Source: Candidatus Brocadia sp.
GTDB lineage: Bacteria; Planctomycetota; Brocadiia; Brocadiales; Brocadiaceae
Reading direction: 5' to 3'
Length of the DNA: 41,006 nt
Assembly (NCBI GenBank): GCA_013360945.1
Contig: JABWAQ010000020.1
Location: forward strand, 1 to 41,006
A program made the position numbers and the translations under genes. The notes beneath the pieces were generated by a model. It did no database searches. It worked only from the letters and a program-made list of their open reading frames with translations, and had not been told where the DNA came from. Shown piece by piece: positions 1-8,964 of the stretch (position 1 is its first letter; each line of letters starts with the position of its first letter).

Positions 1-50
1 TGTGGTCACGAGAAAAAAACTTCCTGTTCGCCGAAATAACCAGTAAATAT

Positions 51-76
51 AAGGCTTTTACAGCCTTTTTGTTTTT
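51..76 (+). terminator. Rho-independent terminator (plus-strand orientation)
   Basis: A perfect 6-bp stem (AAGGCT / AGCCTT) with a 5-nt loop is followed by a T-rich tail. The orientation suits a plus-strand gene ending just before it. Short open stretches run in from the window edge and stop at 37-39 or 43-45, but too little is left to identify a gene. It is not a good terminator for the minus-strand rmlD, because the opposite strand has no clean T run. The rest of 1-203 shows nothing recognisable. Confidence 0.55.
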
Positions 77-203
77 CGTCATGGGGTGAACATCCGTTAG
101 AGGGGAACAGAGGGAGGCAAAAGTTTGAAATTCCTAAGCTCCAAGTTGTTGTTGGATTTCGCTCCCGCCTTACTCATTATTTGGTCAATTTGTGACTGAA
201 CAG

Positions 204-1061
204 TTACAGGATCTTCATATACTCTTCCAATGCATCTTGCCATGGTCTCATTTTATGCCCGCTCGCTGAGGTATATTTCGTACAGTTGAGAGAAGAGTTT
301 TGAGGCACGTTTGCAGCGCGTTTGTAATCGGAGGTTTTCACCGGAAGCACAGCCACCTGATCGCCGGTTAATTCAAATATCTTCCTTGCCCATTCATAGC
401 GTGAGCATGTTCCGTCGTTTGTCACGTGATACAGGCCCTGAAGACCCGACGAGATGATAGTCCATATTGCATACGACAGGTCGGCCGTATACGTAGGACA
501 TCCCTGCTGATCGGTTACGACAGACACGGAACAGTTTTTCCTTCCCAGTTCCAGCATAGTTGTTACGAAATTTCTTCTATGAGGACCATAGAGCCAGGCT
601 GTTCTGATGATAACATAATTATTCGTTATTTCCTGAATAGCCAGTTCACCTTCGAGCTTTGATTTACCATAGACCGAGAGTGGATTAGGTTGGTCGGTTT
701 CACTATAGGGTTCATTTTTCGTGCCGTCGAATACGTAATCGGTGCTGATATGGATGATTTTTGCCCCTGTTTCTTTTCCAGCCAACGCTATATTTTTCGC
801 CCCTGTTGCATTGACAGCAAAGGCCTCGGATATGTGAGTTTCACATGCGTCTACATTGGTGAATGCCGTACAGTTGACAATTACATCTGGCTTGATTCGG
901 GCAATGAATGCAGAAGTGTTTGAGCCGTGCGTGATATCTACATGCCCATGCGTTGCTGCGATAACTTTTGGACACGAAACCTTGGAGTTGAAGATGATGG
1001 ATAACTGGCCGACAAGGTCTCTGCCGAGCATCCCATGAGCGCCGATAACAAGTATTTTCAT
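204..1061 (-). CDS. rmlD: dTDP-4-dehydrorhamnose reductase (RmlD family)
   Basis: A 285-residue NAD(P)-dependent short-chain reductase of the extended SDR type. It catalyses the last step of dTDP-L-rhamnose synthesis, which feeds O-antigen or exopolysaccharide. The N-terminal Rossmann motif is GAHGMLGRDL (residues 7-16). The catalytic region has STDYVFDGT followed by YGKSKLEGE, the expected Tyr-x-x-x-Lys pair. Length matches the family (about 280-300). The start overlaps the stop of the upstream ABC exporter by 4 nt (ATGA), so the two are translationally coupled. No other rml gene is in the window. A related sugar-nucleotide reductase of the same SDR family is the main alternative. Confidence 0.9.
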   Translation of the reverse strand: MKILVIGAHGMLGRDLVGQLSIIFNSKVSCPKVIAATHGHVDITHGSNTSAFIARIKPDVIVNCTAFTNVDACETHISEAFAVNATGAKNIALAGKETGAKIIHISTDYVFDGTKNEPYSETDQPNPLSVYGKSKLEGELAIQEITNNYVIIRTAWLYGPHRRNFVTTMLELGRKNCSVSVVTDQQGCPTYTADLSYAIWTIISSGLQGLYHVTNDGTCSRYEWARKIFELTGDQVAVLPVKTSDYKRAANVPQNSSLNCTKYTSASGHKMRPWQDALEEYMKIL

Positions 1062-2947
1062 GGCTGAAGTGTATCAAAATGTAATTGATAAACGCGTCTG
1101 TATTCTCCCTCCCCTGACATGAGGGATTCATGGCTACCCGTTTCCACGATATGTCCGTGTTTCATCACAATGATTCTATCGCAGTGTTGTATGGTGGAAA
1201 GACGATGGGCAACGATGATTGTCGTCCTTCCAATGATCAGATTGTTGAGCGCTTCCTGCACCAATTTCTCAGATTCATAATCCAGTGACGAAGTCGCTTC
1301 GTCTAAGAGTAAAATAGGTGCATTTTTCAGGATGGCACGGGCGATGGCGATCCTTTGACGCTGCCCCCCTGATAGCTTTACACCCAATTCACCTACGACG
1401 GTATCATAACCTTTAGGGAGGCTCATAATAAATTCGTGGATATTAGCTAACTTTGCAGCTGCATAAATCTCCCCGATCGAGGCATCCCTCCTCCCATAGA
1501 GGATGTTCTCACGAAGGCTGCGGTTAAAGAGGAAGGTTTGCTGGGAAACTATGGCAATTTGTGCAAGGAGGGATTCCCGTTTAATCCGTCGCAAATCCAG
1601 TCCGTCAATCTCTATGGCGCCTTTGACAGGGTCGTAGAAACGCGGAATCAGGTTTATGAGAGTCGATTTTCCCGCCCCGCTCTTCCCTACGATTGCAAGA
1701 ACCTCTCCTTTGTGGATGGTGAGATTAATATCCTTCAGGATGAATTCTTTGCTGTTATCGTAGGAAAAGCTTACCTCTTTAAAAGAAATAGCCTCTTCTA
1801 TAGTTTTCAGAGCCTCGGCATCAGGATGGTCTTTTATGGTGGGTTCTATCAAGAATAGTTCAAAAACCCGATTGACACCAGCCAGGGACTCCTGCAAACT
1901 TGCATAACTCTTGGCCAACTTCTTGACGGACGTGATTACCATAAAGCCTATGGCGGTAATGAACCCTCCGAGTTCCCCGGGGGTGATTTTCCCGGACATA
2001 ACCACATAGCCCCCCAGGATAATTAAAATGGCCAGGCCTATGGTATAAACGAATTCACTGGTGCTTGTATTGATTGCCTTTGCCTTGGCCATTTTCAGTC
2101 TTTTCATGAGGAATCGTTTGCTGATTTCCTGGATTTCACGGCTCTCTTCGGCCTCCATCTTGAATGCCTTTACAATCCGGATACCCGCAAACATCTCCCG
2201 TAAGGCATCCGTCAGATCAGAAAGATGCCGCAGACTCCCCTTCCCATGTTTCTTAATCTTTTTGCCCATTACAAGCACCGGGATGAATATGACGGGAAAG
2301 GCAATTAAAGTCAGCAAGGTTAACTTCCAGCTAAAATAAAATGCCAGGGCCAACCCGCAAATAAGCTTCAGGGGCTGCAGCATGATTTCATCAAAAAGGA
2401 CCGTGAGCCCCGACTGCGTTACCGCAATGTCATTTGTCAGCCGGGAGAGGAGGTCACCGCTTTTCCTGTTCTCAAAAAAACTCAGGGGCTGAGGAAGTAA
2501 ATGATCGCAGACCTTGTTCCGGATATCCACAACAACGGCCCACATGACGAGATTTCTGAAATATTGTTGAAAATAACAGGAGAGGAAAATAATCGGAGCA
2601 ATGGTCGCCATCACAATGCCAATGCTTGTAAATGAATGTGTGACGCGTTTTTGTAAATTTTCTATAAACGTAAATTTCTTGAATATCTGTTTTTTAAACT
2701 GCTTAACCGGAGAGGGATTTTTTTGTGTTTGTATATTTTGATCTATATCGATCCTTGGCAACGCTGTTACCTTTTGTGCATCTCCTAACAGTAGTTTGTC
2801 TATGATGGGCTTGATTAGCGAAATCTGGATGCCATTTGCCGATGTATAAATAACCATGCTGATAATAGCCATCGCCATGTATTTCCAGTAAGGCCTTGCA
2901 AATGACAGCAACCTGGCGCATTCACTAAAAAGGGTGCTTTTTTTCAT
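1058..2947 (-). CDS. ABC exporter, fused permease-ATPase (MsbA-like)
   Basis: A 629-residue half-transporter of the ABCB/MsbA type, expected in the inner membrane as a homodimer exporting lipid A or another lipid or glycolipid. Residues about 20-345 hold the six-helix transmembrane domain. The nucleotide-binding domain follows, with Walker A GKSGAGKST (421-429), signature LSGGQRQR, Walker B ILLLDEATSSLD and a final H-loop VAHR. An insertion of roughly 45 residues, rich in Lys and Gln (about 55-100), lies between the first two membrane helices and makes the protein longer than E. coli MsbA (about 580). The gene is 4-nt coupled to rmlD, which suggests a cell-envelope polysaccharide substrate. 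The exact substrate cannot be read from sequence. Confidence 0.88.
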   Translation of the reverse strand: MKKSTLFSECARLLSFARPYWKYMAMAIISMVIYTSANGIQISLIKPIIDKLLLGDAQKVTALPRIDIDQNIQTQKNPSPVKQFKKQIFKKFTFIENLQKRVTHSFTSIGIVMATIAPIIFLSCYFQQYFRNLVMWAVVVDIRNKVCDHLLPQPLSFFENRKSGDLLSRLTNDIAVTQSGLTVLFDEIMLQPLKLICGLALAFYFSWKLTLLTLIAFPVIFIPVLVMGKKIKKHGKGSLRHLSDLTDALREMFAGIRIVKAFKMEAEESREIQEISKRFLMKRLKMAKAKAINTSTSEFVYTIGLAILIILGGYVVMSGKITPGELGGFITAIGFMVITSVKKLAKSYASLQESLAGVNRVFELFLIEPTIKDHPDAEALKTIEEAISFKEVSFSYDNSKEFILKDINLTIHKGEVLAIVGKSGAGKSTLINLIPRFYDPVKGAIEIDGLDLRRIKRESLLAQIAIVSQQTFLFNRSLRENILYGRRDASIGEIYAAAKLANIHEFIMSLPKGYDTVVGELGVKLSGGQRQRIAIARAILKNAPILLLDEATSSLDYESEKLVQEALNNLIIGRTTIIVAHRLSTIQHCDRIIVMKHGHIVETGSHESLMSGEGEYRRVYQLHFDTLQP

Positions 2948-3232
2948 GGGTTTATTACATGATTATGAAACGAGAAGCCTTGAAGGGTTACTTTACAATT
3001 AAATTGGAGGAATACCTTTAGGGGCATTAGACCGGTAATATTTTTCGACATATAATTCTGGTGGAATAGTATCACATTGCTGCCTGTTTTTCAATAAAAA
3101 GTTCATTTGCGTTCTATTGCAGGATTTTAGGCACGTTGTGGAATTGCATGAAAAAAAATAATGAAATTTCCTTGAAAGACTTTAAATTCCAAGTAGAATG
3201 ATGAAGTTTCTTAGCGCAGCATAAACAAACTC

Positions 3233-3313
3233 GAAATTCAAATATCGAAATCCGAAATAAATTCAATATCAAATGACAAAAATCGGAAACACGGTTTGGA
3301 GCATTTGAATTTC
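3233..3313. repeat. AT-rich intergenic repeat with 11-bp inverted ends
   Basis: GAAATTCAAAT (3233-3243) is the exact reverse complement of ATTTGAATTTC (3303-3313). Between them is a run of near-repeats of the type CGAAATCCGAAATAAATTC. The composition resembles short dispersed intergenic repeats I associate with some anaerobe genomes, but no second copy lies in this window, so a multicopy nature is inference. Confidence 0.4.
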
Positions 3314-3323
3314 TAGTCCTGGT

Positions 3324-3448
3324 AACAATTTAGTTTTTTGAAAATTTCCCATAAAAGCCGGGTATTACCTGCAGTAGGGTCAGGTTTGAAACCTGCCACT
3401 ACAAGGTAACATTATTCATGCAGAGGGTTTTTTAAAAACTAAATTGTT
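3324..3448. repeat. Miniature inverted-repeat element (125 bp, 15-bp TIRs)
   Basis: AACAATTTAGTTTTT (3324-3338) and AAAAACTAAATTGTT (3434-3448) are perfect 15-bp inverted repeats. Inside is a nested palindrome: CAGGTTTGAAACCTG at 3381-3395, flanked by GTAG/CTAC and then TTACC/GGTAA arms, so 3365-3409 can fold as one long interrupted hairpin. No coding potential. It looks like a MITE or REP-type element. No clear target-site duplication is visible. Confidence 0.55.
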
Positions 3449-3450
3449 GC

Positions 3451-3479
3451 TTGAATTTTAACATCTTAAACCTTATATC
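3451..3479 (+). promoter_or_regulatory. Putative sigma-70-type promoter of recJ
   Basis: TTGAAT (3451-3456), a 17-nt spacer and TATATC (3474-3479), placing a start site about 15 nt upstream of the recJ ATG. The -35 begins 3 nt after the end of the inverted-repeat element, so that element may have shaped the promoter. The -10 is only a moderate match. Confidence 0.35.
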
Positions 3480-3501
3480 TTTCTCATAAGCAAAATACAT
3501 C

Positions 3502-5235
3502 ATGATCAAGAGGTGGGTATTTTCCCCTCCTAACAAGCCATTACAGGCAGAGATCGCCAGCAGACTCAAAATATCACCCTTACTGGCGCATGTCCTCATT
3601 AGCCGCGGGATCGTTGATGTTGCATCTGCCAGGAGCTTCCTTCAGCCACAAATTGGGGCTTTGGGCGACCCCTCTCTTCTCCCCGACATTGAAAAGGCAT
3701 CCATTCGTATCCGTGAGGCCATACGCAAGGGAGAAAAAATCGTCATCTACGGAGATTATGACGTTGATGGCCTATCAGCCACAGCGCTCATGTATCGATG
3801 TTTGAAATTGGTGGACGCGCAGGTTGGTTACTACATCCCGGAGAGACTGGAGGAGGGGTATGGTTTAAATGCAGATGCAATTAAAAAACTGAAGGAGGGC
3901 GGGGCGAACGTCATTTTAACCGTGGATTGCGGTATCAATGCCTGCCGGGAGGCGGATATCGCACGCACGTATGGCATCGACCTGATTATTACCGACCATC
4001 ATCGGCCTGGTCAGGAGATACCCAATGCCTTTGCAGTGGTCAATCCGAAATTACATGCAGCTCATCATGTCTTTCGCGACCTTTCAGGTGTTGGTATCGC
4101 CTTTAAGTTGGCATGGGCTATTGGTCAGCATTTTTCACCCCAGAAAAAGGTGTCTTTAGAGTTCAAGGATTTCCTGTTGAGCGCTGTGGGTCTCGTGGCG
4201 CTGGGAACGATTGCGGACGTGGTGCCGCTCCGGGGCGAAAACCGTATTATCACAAGATACGGGCTGAGTGCATTGCAGCATACTGAAATCCCTGGGTTAA
4301 GAGCGCTTCTCGATGCCGCAGACCTTTCCAGCACAAATCTTGATGCCTTTCATGTGGGCTATCGTTTGGGACCCCGGTTAAATGCACCGGGGCGTATAGG
4401 TAAAGCGGGCATTGTCGTCGAACTATTAACCACGACATGTAAGGAAAGGGCTATGGAAATAGCCAATTTTCTGGAACAGGAGAATAAAAGAAGGCAGGAA
4501 ATCCAGGTTGATATCATGGCATCGGCCAGGAAAAAGGTAATGCACGAATTAAACCTGGATGAAACTGCCGCCATCGTATTAGCAGACCAGGCATGGCATC
4601 CGGGGATTATTGGAATTATTGCCTCGAAAATCGTAGAAGAATTTAACCGTCCCACCGTGATGATTGCCGTATCGGATGACATAGGTCACGGCTCTGCACG
4701 TTCCATCCCTGCATTCCATATCCTGGAGGCCCTGGAAGGCTGCAAGAACAAGTTGCTTTCTGTGGGTGGCCATGCACAAGCAGCCGGTTTAAAGATACAC
4801 CCGGATAATATCGATGAATTTCGTGAAATGCTCAATAGCATGACATCTCAAAGACTGTGCAAAACGGATCTGGTGCCCGTCTTAAATATTGATGCGGAAG
4901 TCACACTCTCCATGTTGTCTAAGGCATTGGTAACGGAGCTTGCGCGCCTTGCCCCTTATGGTGAGGGAAATCCCGTACCTTTATTTGCTGCTACGAAGTT
5001 AAAGATTGTCGGACAGCCGCGTCGTATTGGCTCTAAAGGACAACACCTGAGTTTCTATGTCAGACAGGGAGACGTCGCCATCAGGGCCGTTGCCTTTGGT
5101 ATGGGAGAACAGATGGACAGAATTAAGCAAAATGGAAGGGCGTGTTCTCTTGCCTTTACGGTAAAAATAAATAATTGGATGGATAGTGAGCAACTGGAAC
5201 TGGAGGTAAAAGACGTAAAATTTGATAATGAATAA
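3502..5235 (+). CDS. recJ: Single-stranded-DNA-specific exonuclease RecJ
   Basis: A 577-residue DHH-superfamily 5'-to-3' single-strand DNA exonuclease acting in recombination, mismatch repair and base-excision repair. Motif I is YGDYDVDG (83-90), followed by VDCGI (141-145), the signature DHH (165-167), and GLVALGTIADVVPL. The DHHA1 domain carries GGHAQAAGL at about residue 420, and an OB-like C-terminal domain follows. Length is normal for RecJ (about 560-580). Its TAA stop shares one base with the ATG of the next gene (TAATG), giving termination-reinitiation coupling to a 5'-hydroxyl kinase. The start has no obvious Shine-Dalgarno, but the next upstream region is repeat DNA. Confidence 0.95.
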   Translation: MIKRWVFSPPNKPLQAEIASRLKISPLLAHVLISRGIVDVASARSFLQPQIGALGDPSLLPDIEKASIRIREAIRKGEKIVIYGDYDVDGLSATALMYRCLKLVDAQVGYYIPERLEEGYGLNADAIKKLKEGGANVILTVDCGINACREADIARTYGIDLIITDHHRPGQEIPNAFAVVNPKLHAAHHVFRDLSGVGIAFKLAWAIGQHFSPQKKVSLEFKDFLLSAVGLVALGTIADVVPLRGENRIITRYGLSALQHTEIPGLRALLDAADLSSTNLDAFHVGYRLGPRLNAPGRIGKAGIVVELLTTTCKERAMEIANFLEQENKRRQEIQVDIMASARKKVMHELNLDETAAIVLADQAWHPGIIGIIASKIVEEFNRPTVMIAVSDDIGHGSARSIPAFHILEALEGCKNKLLSVGGHAQAAGLKIHPDNIDEFREMLNSMTSQRLCKTDLVPVLNIDAEVTLSMLSKALVTELARLAPYGEGNPVPLFAATKLKIVGQPRRIGSKGQHLSFYVRQGDVAIRAVAFGMGEQMDRIKQNGRACSLAFTVKINNWMDSEQLELEVKDVKFDNE

Positions 5236-6311
5236 TGAACACGATCGATATCCAGGCGGAATGGGAGCAGGTTGTTGAGCGACTAAAACACGACGCAAAA
5301 ATATGTATCGTTCTTGGAAAAACCGATAGTGGCAAGAGCACTTTCTGTAAGTATCTCATTCACAGATGGACGGACTCCGGAATATGTGTTGGATATGTCG
5401 ATAGTGATTTAGGTCAATCCACATTAGGCCCTCCAACCACAGTAGGTTTAAAGATTTTCAACTCACCCCCTCACCAAAGTGATTATGCGAATCCCCCTCA
5501 TCTCCATTTTGTAGGTAATACCGCGCCCGAAGGCTTTTTACTGCAGACACTGCATGCAGTAAAAATAGTGGTTGATAAATCCTGTCAGCAAGGCGCTCAA
5601 ATCACCCTGGTAGACACTACGGGATTTATCGATGGACCCGTCGCCCGTATCCTTAAGCTGTACAAGATAGAAATGCTCCGACCTCAATGGATTCTGGCGT
5701 TACAGGAAGAATACGAGATGGAACATCTTTTGAAAGGATATGAAAAAACGGGTTGGCCGGTCATACGGCTGGCATGTTCGAAACACACAGCGACCCGCTC
5801 ACAGGCCGAAAGGCAGAGATACCGGGGCGAAAAGTACAAGGCATATTTCAAATTGGCAAAAAACGTAGAGTGTTCGATCCACAAGGTGGTATTTCCTTCG
5901 TGTATTTTTGGTACCGGTCAAAAGATACATCCGGATGAATTACCAAAAGAAGCCGGCATTCATGGCAGGAACCATCTGTACCTGGAAAAATGTGGAAATG
6001 AACTCCTGATCGTGGCTGACCATATGGATGAATCGATGCCGTTCTATAAACTGAAAGGTTACTTTAGCGTTACTTCGATTGTGCTGATTGAAAGACAACA
6101 ATTAAAAGACCTCCTGGTGGGTCTCAACGACGAGAACAATAACACGCTGGGTCTCGGCACCATTATCGATTTAGACCCTTTTGCCGGTAAAATAACACTC
6201 TTCACCCCTGTGAGCGATATTTCTAAAGTTGCAACAATACGTTTAGGAGCGTTGAAGGTTGAACGGGGAGAAAGGGAATACGGAAGGATACGGGTAATTC
6301 AGTATTTATAA
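5235..6311 (+). CDS. Clp1/Grc3-type polynucleotide 5'-hydroxyl kinase
   Basis: A 358-residue P-loop protein of the Clp1/Grc3/NOL9 family, enzymes that phosphorylate 5'-OH ends of RNA or DNA using ATP or GTP. Visible motifs are Walker A GKTDSGKST (28-36), the family-typical segment VDSDLGQSTLGPP (about 57-69), a Walker-B-like VDTTGFIDG and a lid-like stretch around PVARILKLYK. These are hallmarks of the CLP1_P domain. The C-terminal third is a beta-rich region without recognised motifs. The family is best known from eukaryotes and archaea and is less commonly discussed in bacteria. The one-base overlap with recJ suggests a shared role at nucleic-acid 5' ends. Substrate (RNA or DNA) is unknown. 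Confidence 0.85.
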   Translation: MNTIDIQAEWEQVVERLKHDAKICIVLGKTDSGKSTFCKYLIHRWTDSGICVGYVDSDLGQSTLGPPTTVGLKIFNSPPHQSDYANPPHLHFVGNTAPEGFLLQTLHAVKIVVDKSCQQGAQITLVDTTGFIDGPVARILKLYKIEMLRPQWILALQEEYEMEHLLKGYEKTGWPVIRLACSKHTATRSQAERQRYRGEKYKAYFKLAKNVECSIHKVVFPSCIFGTGQKIHPDELPKEAGIHGRNHLYLEKCGNELLIVADHMDESMPFYKLKGYFSVTSIVLIERQQLKDLLVGLNDENNNTLGLGTIIDLDPFAGKITLFTPVSDISKVATIRLGALKVERGEREYGRIRVIQYL

Positions 6312-6432
6312 GACAGGCAATTGATCTTCTGCTTGAATTCTGCCTCGGGATTATGGATATAGTAATCTTTTGTGATCTTTGATATAATAAAAAATATAAA
6401 TTCATGAAAGACAACACTTTTAGAGAGCAAAA

Positions 6433-7272
6433 ATGAATCTGGGCAAATTCGAGATTTATCCTGTGACCGACGGTTACATCTATCTGGATGGTGGGGCGGT
6501 CTTTGGGATCGTACCTCGCGTCTTGTGGGAGAAGACCTATCCTCCCGATGAAAAAAACAGGATAAAATTATCTCTCCATTGTCTTCTGATCATGACCGGG
6601 AAATATAAGATCCTGATCGACACAGGGGTTGGAACAAAGCATGGCGAAAAATTTTGCCGGATTTATGGTATTAACAAAAAGCCCAACCTTCCGGATTCCT
6701 TGCATCGTTTCGGTTTTCAGCCCAATGATATTGATCTGGTCGTCAATACCCACCTCCACTTTGATCATGCCGGTGGAAACACAACCCTGAACGAAAGAGG
6801 TGAAGTTGTCCCCACATTTCCCAGGGCAAGATATTTCGTCCAGAAAGGAGAGATGAATGCCGCGATAAATTCTAACGAAAGGACAAAGGCAAGTTACCTA
6901 CCCGAGGACTTTTTGCCTATACGTGACGCCCAGCAGCTCTCTCTTATAGACGAAGAAATTATAGAGGTGGATAAGGGTGTTTCCCTTGTAAAAATGGGGG
7001 GCCACACCCAACACTATCAATGCGTAAAAATCGAATCCGAGGGACGCGTGGCCTTCTTCCCGGGCGACCTGATACCCACCGTTGCCCATCTGCAATACCC
7101 ATATATCTCCGGGTACGACCTGTTCCCTTTGGAAACCCTGAAAAGCAAAAAGAAGGCATTACAACAGGCATTTGAGGAACGCTGGCTCCTGATCTTCCAA
7201 CACGACCCTGATGTGTGCATGGGCTACCTTAAGAAAGTGGATGGACGGTTTGAGGTTGACGAAGTAAAATGA
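6433..7272 (+). CDS. Metallo-beta-lactamase-fold hydrolase
   Basis: A 279-residue MBL-superfamily protein. The metal-binding motif THLHFDH (106-112) gives His107, His109, Asp111 and His112. Later ligands are plausible at GGHTQHY, FPGD and the C-terminal IFQHDP. The layout, with an N-terminal strand-rich region reading IDTGVG before the HxHxDH motif, resembles the lactonase/quorum-quenching-like branch, but the real substrate cannot be assigned. Its stop overlaps the start of thiD by 4 nt (ATGA). It follows the kinase gene after a 121-bp gap, so it may start its own transcript. Confidence 0.85.
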   Translation: MNLGKFEIYPVTDGYIYLDGGAVFGIVPRVLWEKTYPPDEKNRIKLSLHCLLIMTGKYKILIDTGVGTKHGEKFCRIYGINKKPNLPDSLHRFGFQPNDIDLVVNTHLHFDHAGGNTTLNERGEVVPTFPRARYFVQKGEMNAAINSNERTKASYLPEDFLPIRDAQQLSLIDEEIIEVDKGVSLVKMGGHTQHYQCVKIESEGRVAFFPGDLIPTVAHLQYPYISGYDLFPLETLKSKKKALQQAFEERWLLIFQHDPDVCMGYLKKVDGRFEVDEVK

Positions 7273-8117
7273 AGAAGCAAGTACCGTCTCTCTATAAAGT
7301 CCTTGCCATTGCCGGTTCTGATTCAGGGGGTGGGGCAGGGATACAGGCAGATATTAAGACAATTACAGCACTGGGTGGCTATGCAACAACCGTTATTACT
7401 GCACTGACTGCCCAGAATACCCTGGGTGTGCATTCCATCTTTGAGGTACCGGCGTCCTTTGTCGGTCAGCAAATAGATGCCATAATGACAGACATCGGTG
7501 CCGATGCCGTTAAGACAGGGATGTTGTTATGCAAGGATATCGTGGAGATGGTAAGTTCGAAAATCAGGGAATATGGCATCAAACGTGTTGTTGTAGACCC
7601 TGTGATCCTCTCCAAGAATGGAAAGAGATTATTATCACCTGATGCCGTAAATACCCTCATTTCTCAAATATTTCCCCTGTCGTATGTCGTCACACCAAAT
7701 ATTCCGGAAGCAGAATATATCACCGGTCTGAAGATAAAAAACGCAACCCATGCAGAAGAAGCCGCAAAATATATTCATCAACTCGGTCCTTCCCATGTAC
7801 TCATAAAAGGCGGACATGCCGGAAAATCATGGGATATGCAAAAGAAAGGAAAGGTGATTGATATGGTATACGATGGAAAATCCTTTGAGTATGTTGAAGG
7901 TGAGTATGTTCCGACAAAAAATACCCATGGCACAGGGTGCACCTATGCCTCAGCGATAGCAACCTATTTGGCAAAGGGCAACGATCTTATAGCGGCCGTT
8001 GTTCAGTCAAAGAGATTTGTCACAACGTCCATTCAAAAGTCATTTAATCCGGGCAAAGGATACGGGACTTTGGATCAGCCCGGCGCAGTGGCATTCAGCG
8101 CCGTACAATTCCCTTGA
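7269..8117 (+). CDS. thiD: Hydroxymethylpyrimidine / phosphomethylpyrimidine kinase
   Basis: A 282-residue ribokinase-fold enzyme that phosphorylates HMP and HMP-P in thiamine biosynthesis. The N-terminus has the substrate-binding GSDSGGGAGIQAD (16-28), followed by GGYATTVITALTAQNT. The anion hole and catalytic Cys lie in THGTGCTYASAIA in the C-terminal third. Length fits bacterial ThiD (about 265-285). It is coupled by a 4-nt overlap to the MBL hydrolase. No TPP riboswitch-like structure was noticed upstream, and no other thiamine gene is in the window. Pyridoxal-kinase-like activity of ThiD homologues is a known alternative. Confidence 0.93.
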   Translation: MKKQVPSLYKVLAIAGSDSGGGAGIQADIKTITALGGYATTVITALTAQNTLGVHSIFEVPASFVGQQIDAIMTDIGADAVKTGMLLCKDIVEMVSSKIREYGIKRVVVDPVILSKNGKRLLSPDAVNTLISQIFPLSYVVTPNIPEAEYITGLKIKNATHAEEAAKYIHQLGPSHVLIKGGHAGKSWDMQKKGKVIDMVYDGKSFEYVEGEYVPTKNTHGTGCTYASAIATYLAKGNDLIAAVVQSKRFVTTSIQKSFNPGKGYGTLDQPGAVAFSAVQFP

Positions 8118-8143
8118 ATTACTTAGGTATTATTTGGTATAAT
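8114..8143 (+). promoter_or_regulatory. Putative sigma-70-type promoter upstream of the HNH gene
   Basis: TTGAAT (8114-8119), an 18-nt spacer and a consensus TATAAT (8138-8143). The -35 overlaps the thiD stop codon. It would leave a leader of about 115 nt before the HNH gene; no structure was recognised in that leader. Confidence 0.4.
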
Positions 8144-8265
8144 TTGGCATGTTATATCGTAAATTATTTTAAAGCCATCCTGGGTATTCCTTCTCGGTGT
8201 CTCCGGGATAATCTAATTAATCGAGGTTTCTGCGTATATACTGCTTTCTATGAGGATGTATTGGT

Positions 8266-8901
8266 ATGCAGCAAATTACTTCATTAGAATCCAGCGTATT
8301 GGTACTAAACAAATTTTTCATGGCGCTCCATGTAATTTCGGCAAGGCGTGCATTTGTCTTATTATGCAAGGAATCGGCAGAAGTCATTTCCGTTGGCGAC
8401 GGAAAATTCAATTCCTATAATTTTGAGTGTTGGAAGGATGTCTCTCTCTACAAGGTAAAATCTGGTTTACCCGACGAGGATGAGACCAGTTGGGTCAGGA
8501 CTGTCTCTTTTGAAATCGAAGTCCCAAAGATTATCCGTCTTTTATTCTATGAAAAACATCCGCAATCCAATGTAAAATTCAATCGGCGGAACATCTTTGC
8601 GCGCGATGAAAACAGATGTCAATACTGCGGTAAACGGTTTCCAACGTCGGAGCTTAGTCTGGATCATATTGTGCCAAAGGCGTATAATGGGAAAACCACC
8701 TGGACAAATATCGTATGCGCCTGTACGGAATGTAATAAATTGAAGGGGGGGAGAGTCCCTGAAGAGGCGAGAATGAAATTAATACGGAGGCCAGTCAAGC
8801 CAAAGCACAGTCCCATTTTGAGCTTGAAACTTCGTTCAGACAGATATCGCTCATGGAAGCAATTTTTAGACGAGGCGTATTGGTCTGTTCCGCTGAAATA
8901 A
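8266..8901 (+). CDS. HNH endonuclease family protein
   Basis: A 211-residue protein with a compact HNH nuclease domain in its second half. The domain has CQYC (118-121), the catalytic LDHIVPKA (D133-H134), the WTN segment (146-148) and a second Cys pair in CTECNKLKGG (C153/C156), so the fold is stabilised by a four-Cys zinc site. The arrangement CxxC...DH...W.N...CxxCN..KG.R is the common 5-methylcytosine-restriction-like stand-alone HNH type found widely in bacteria. The N-terminal 100 residues (LVLNKFFMALHVISARRAF) are conserved in that family but of unknown role. No restriction or methylase partner is adjacent, so a housekeeping role is as likely as defence. Confidence 0.88.
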   Translation: MQQITSLESSVLVLNKFFMALHVISARRAFVLLCKESAEVISVGDGKFNSYNFECWKDVSLYKVKSGLPDEDETSWVRTVSFEIEVPKIIRLLFYEKHPQSNVKFNRRNIFARDENRCQYCGKRFPTSELSLDHIVPKAYNGKTTWTNIVCACTECNKLKGGRVPEEARMKLIRRPVKPKHSPILSLKLRSDRYRSWKQFLDEAYWSVPLK

Positions 8902-8964
8902 AATGTGTTCCTGATATATCTATGACTCCGAAACCTTTTCCTTTTTTTATAATCGTCTATAACT

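Larger units (their letters stand above)
2948..3501. other. 554-bp divergent intergenic region filled with repeats
   Basis: This gap separates the minus-strand exporter from plus-strand recJ and contains no convincing ORF. It holds an AT-rich repeat-like block with 11-bp inverted ends (3233-3243 and 3303-3313), then a 125-bp element with 15-bp terminal inverted repeats (3324-3448), then a putative recJ promoter. I found no strong -35/-10 pair for the exporter. Confidence 0.7.

Noticed and set aside
1..45. Possible C-terminal tail of a plus-strand gene entering from the window edge
   Set aside because: Two frames stay open to 39 or 45 and a terminator follows, but fewer than 15 codons are available and none shows a recognisable motif.
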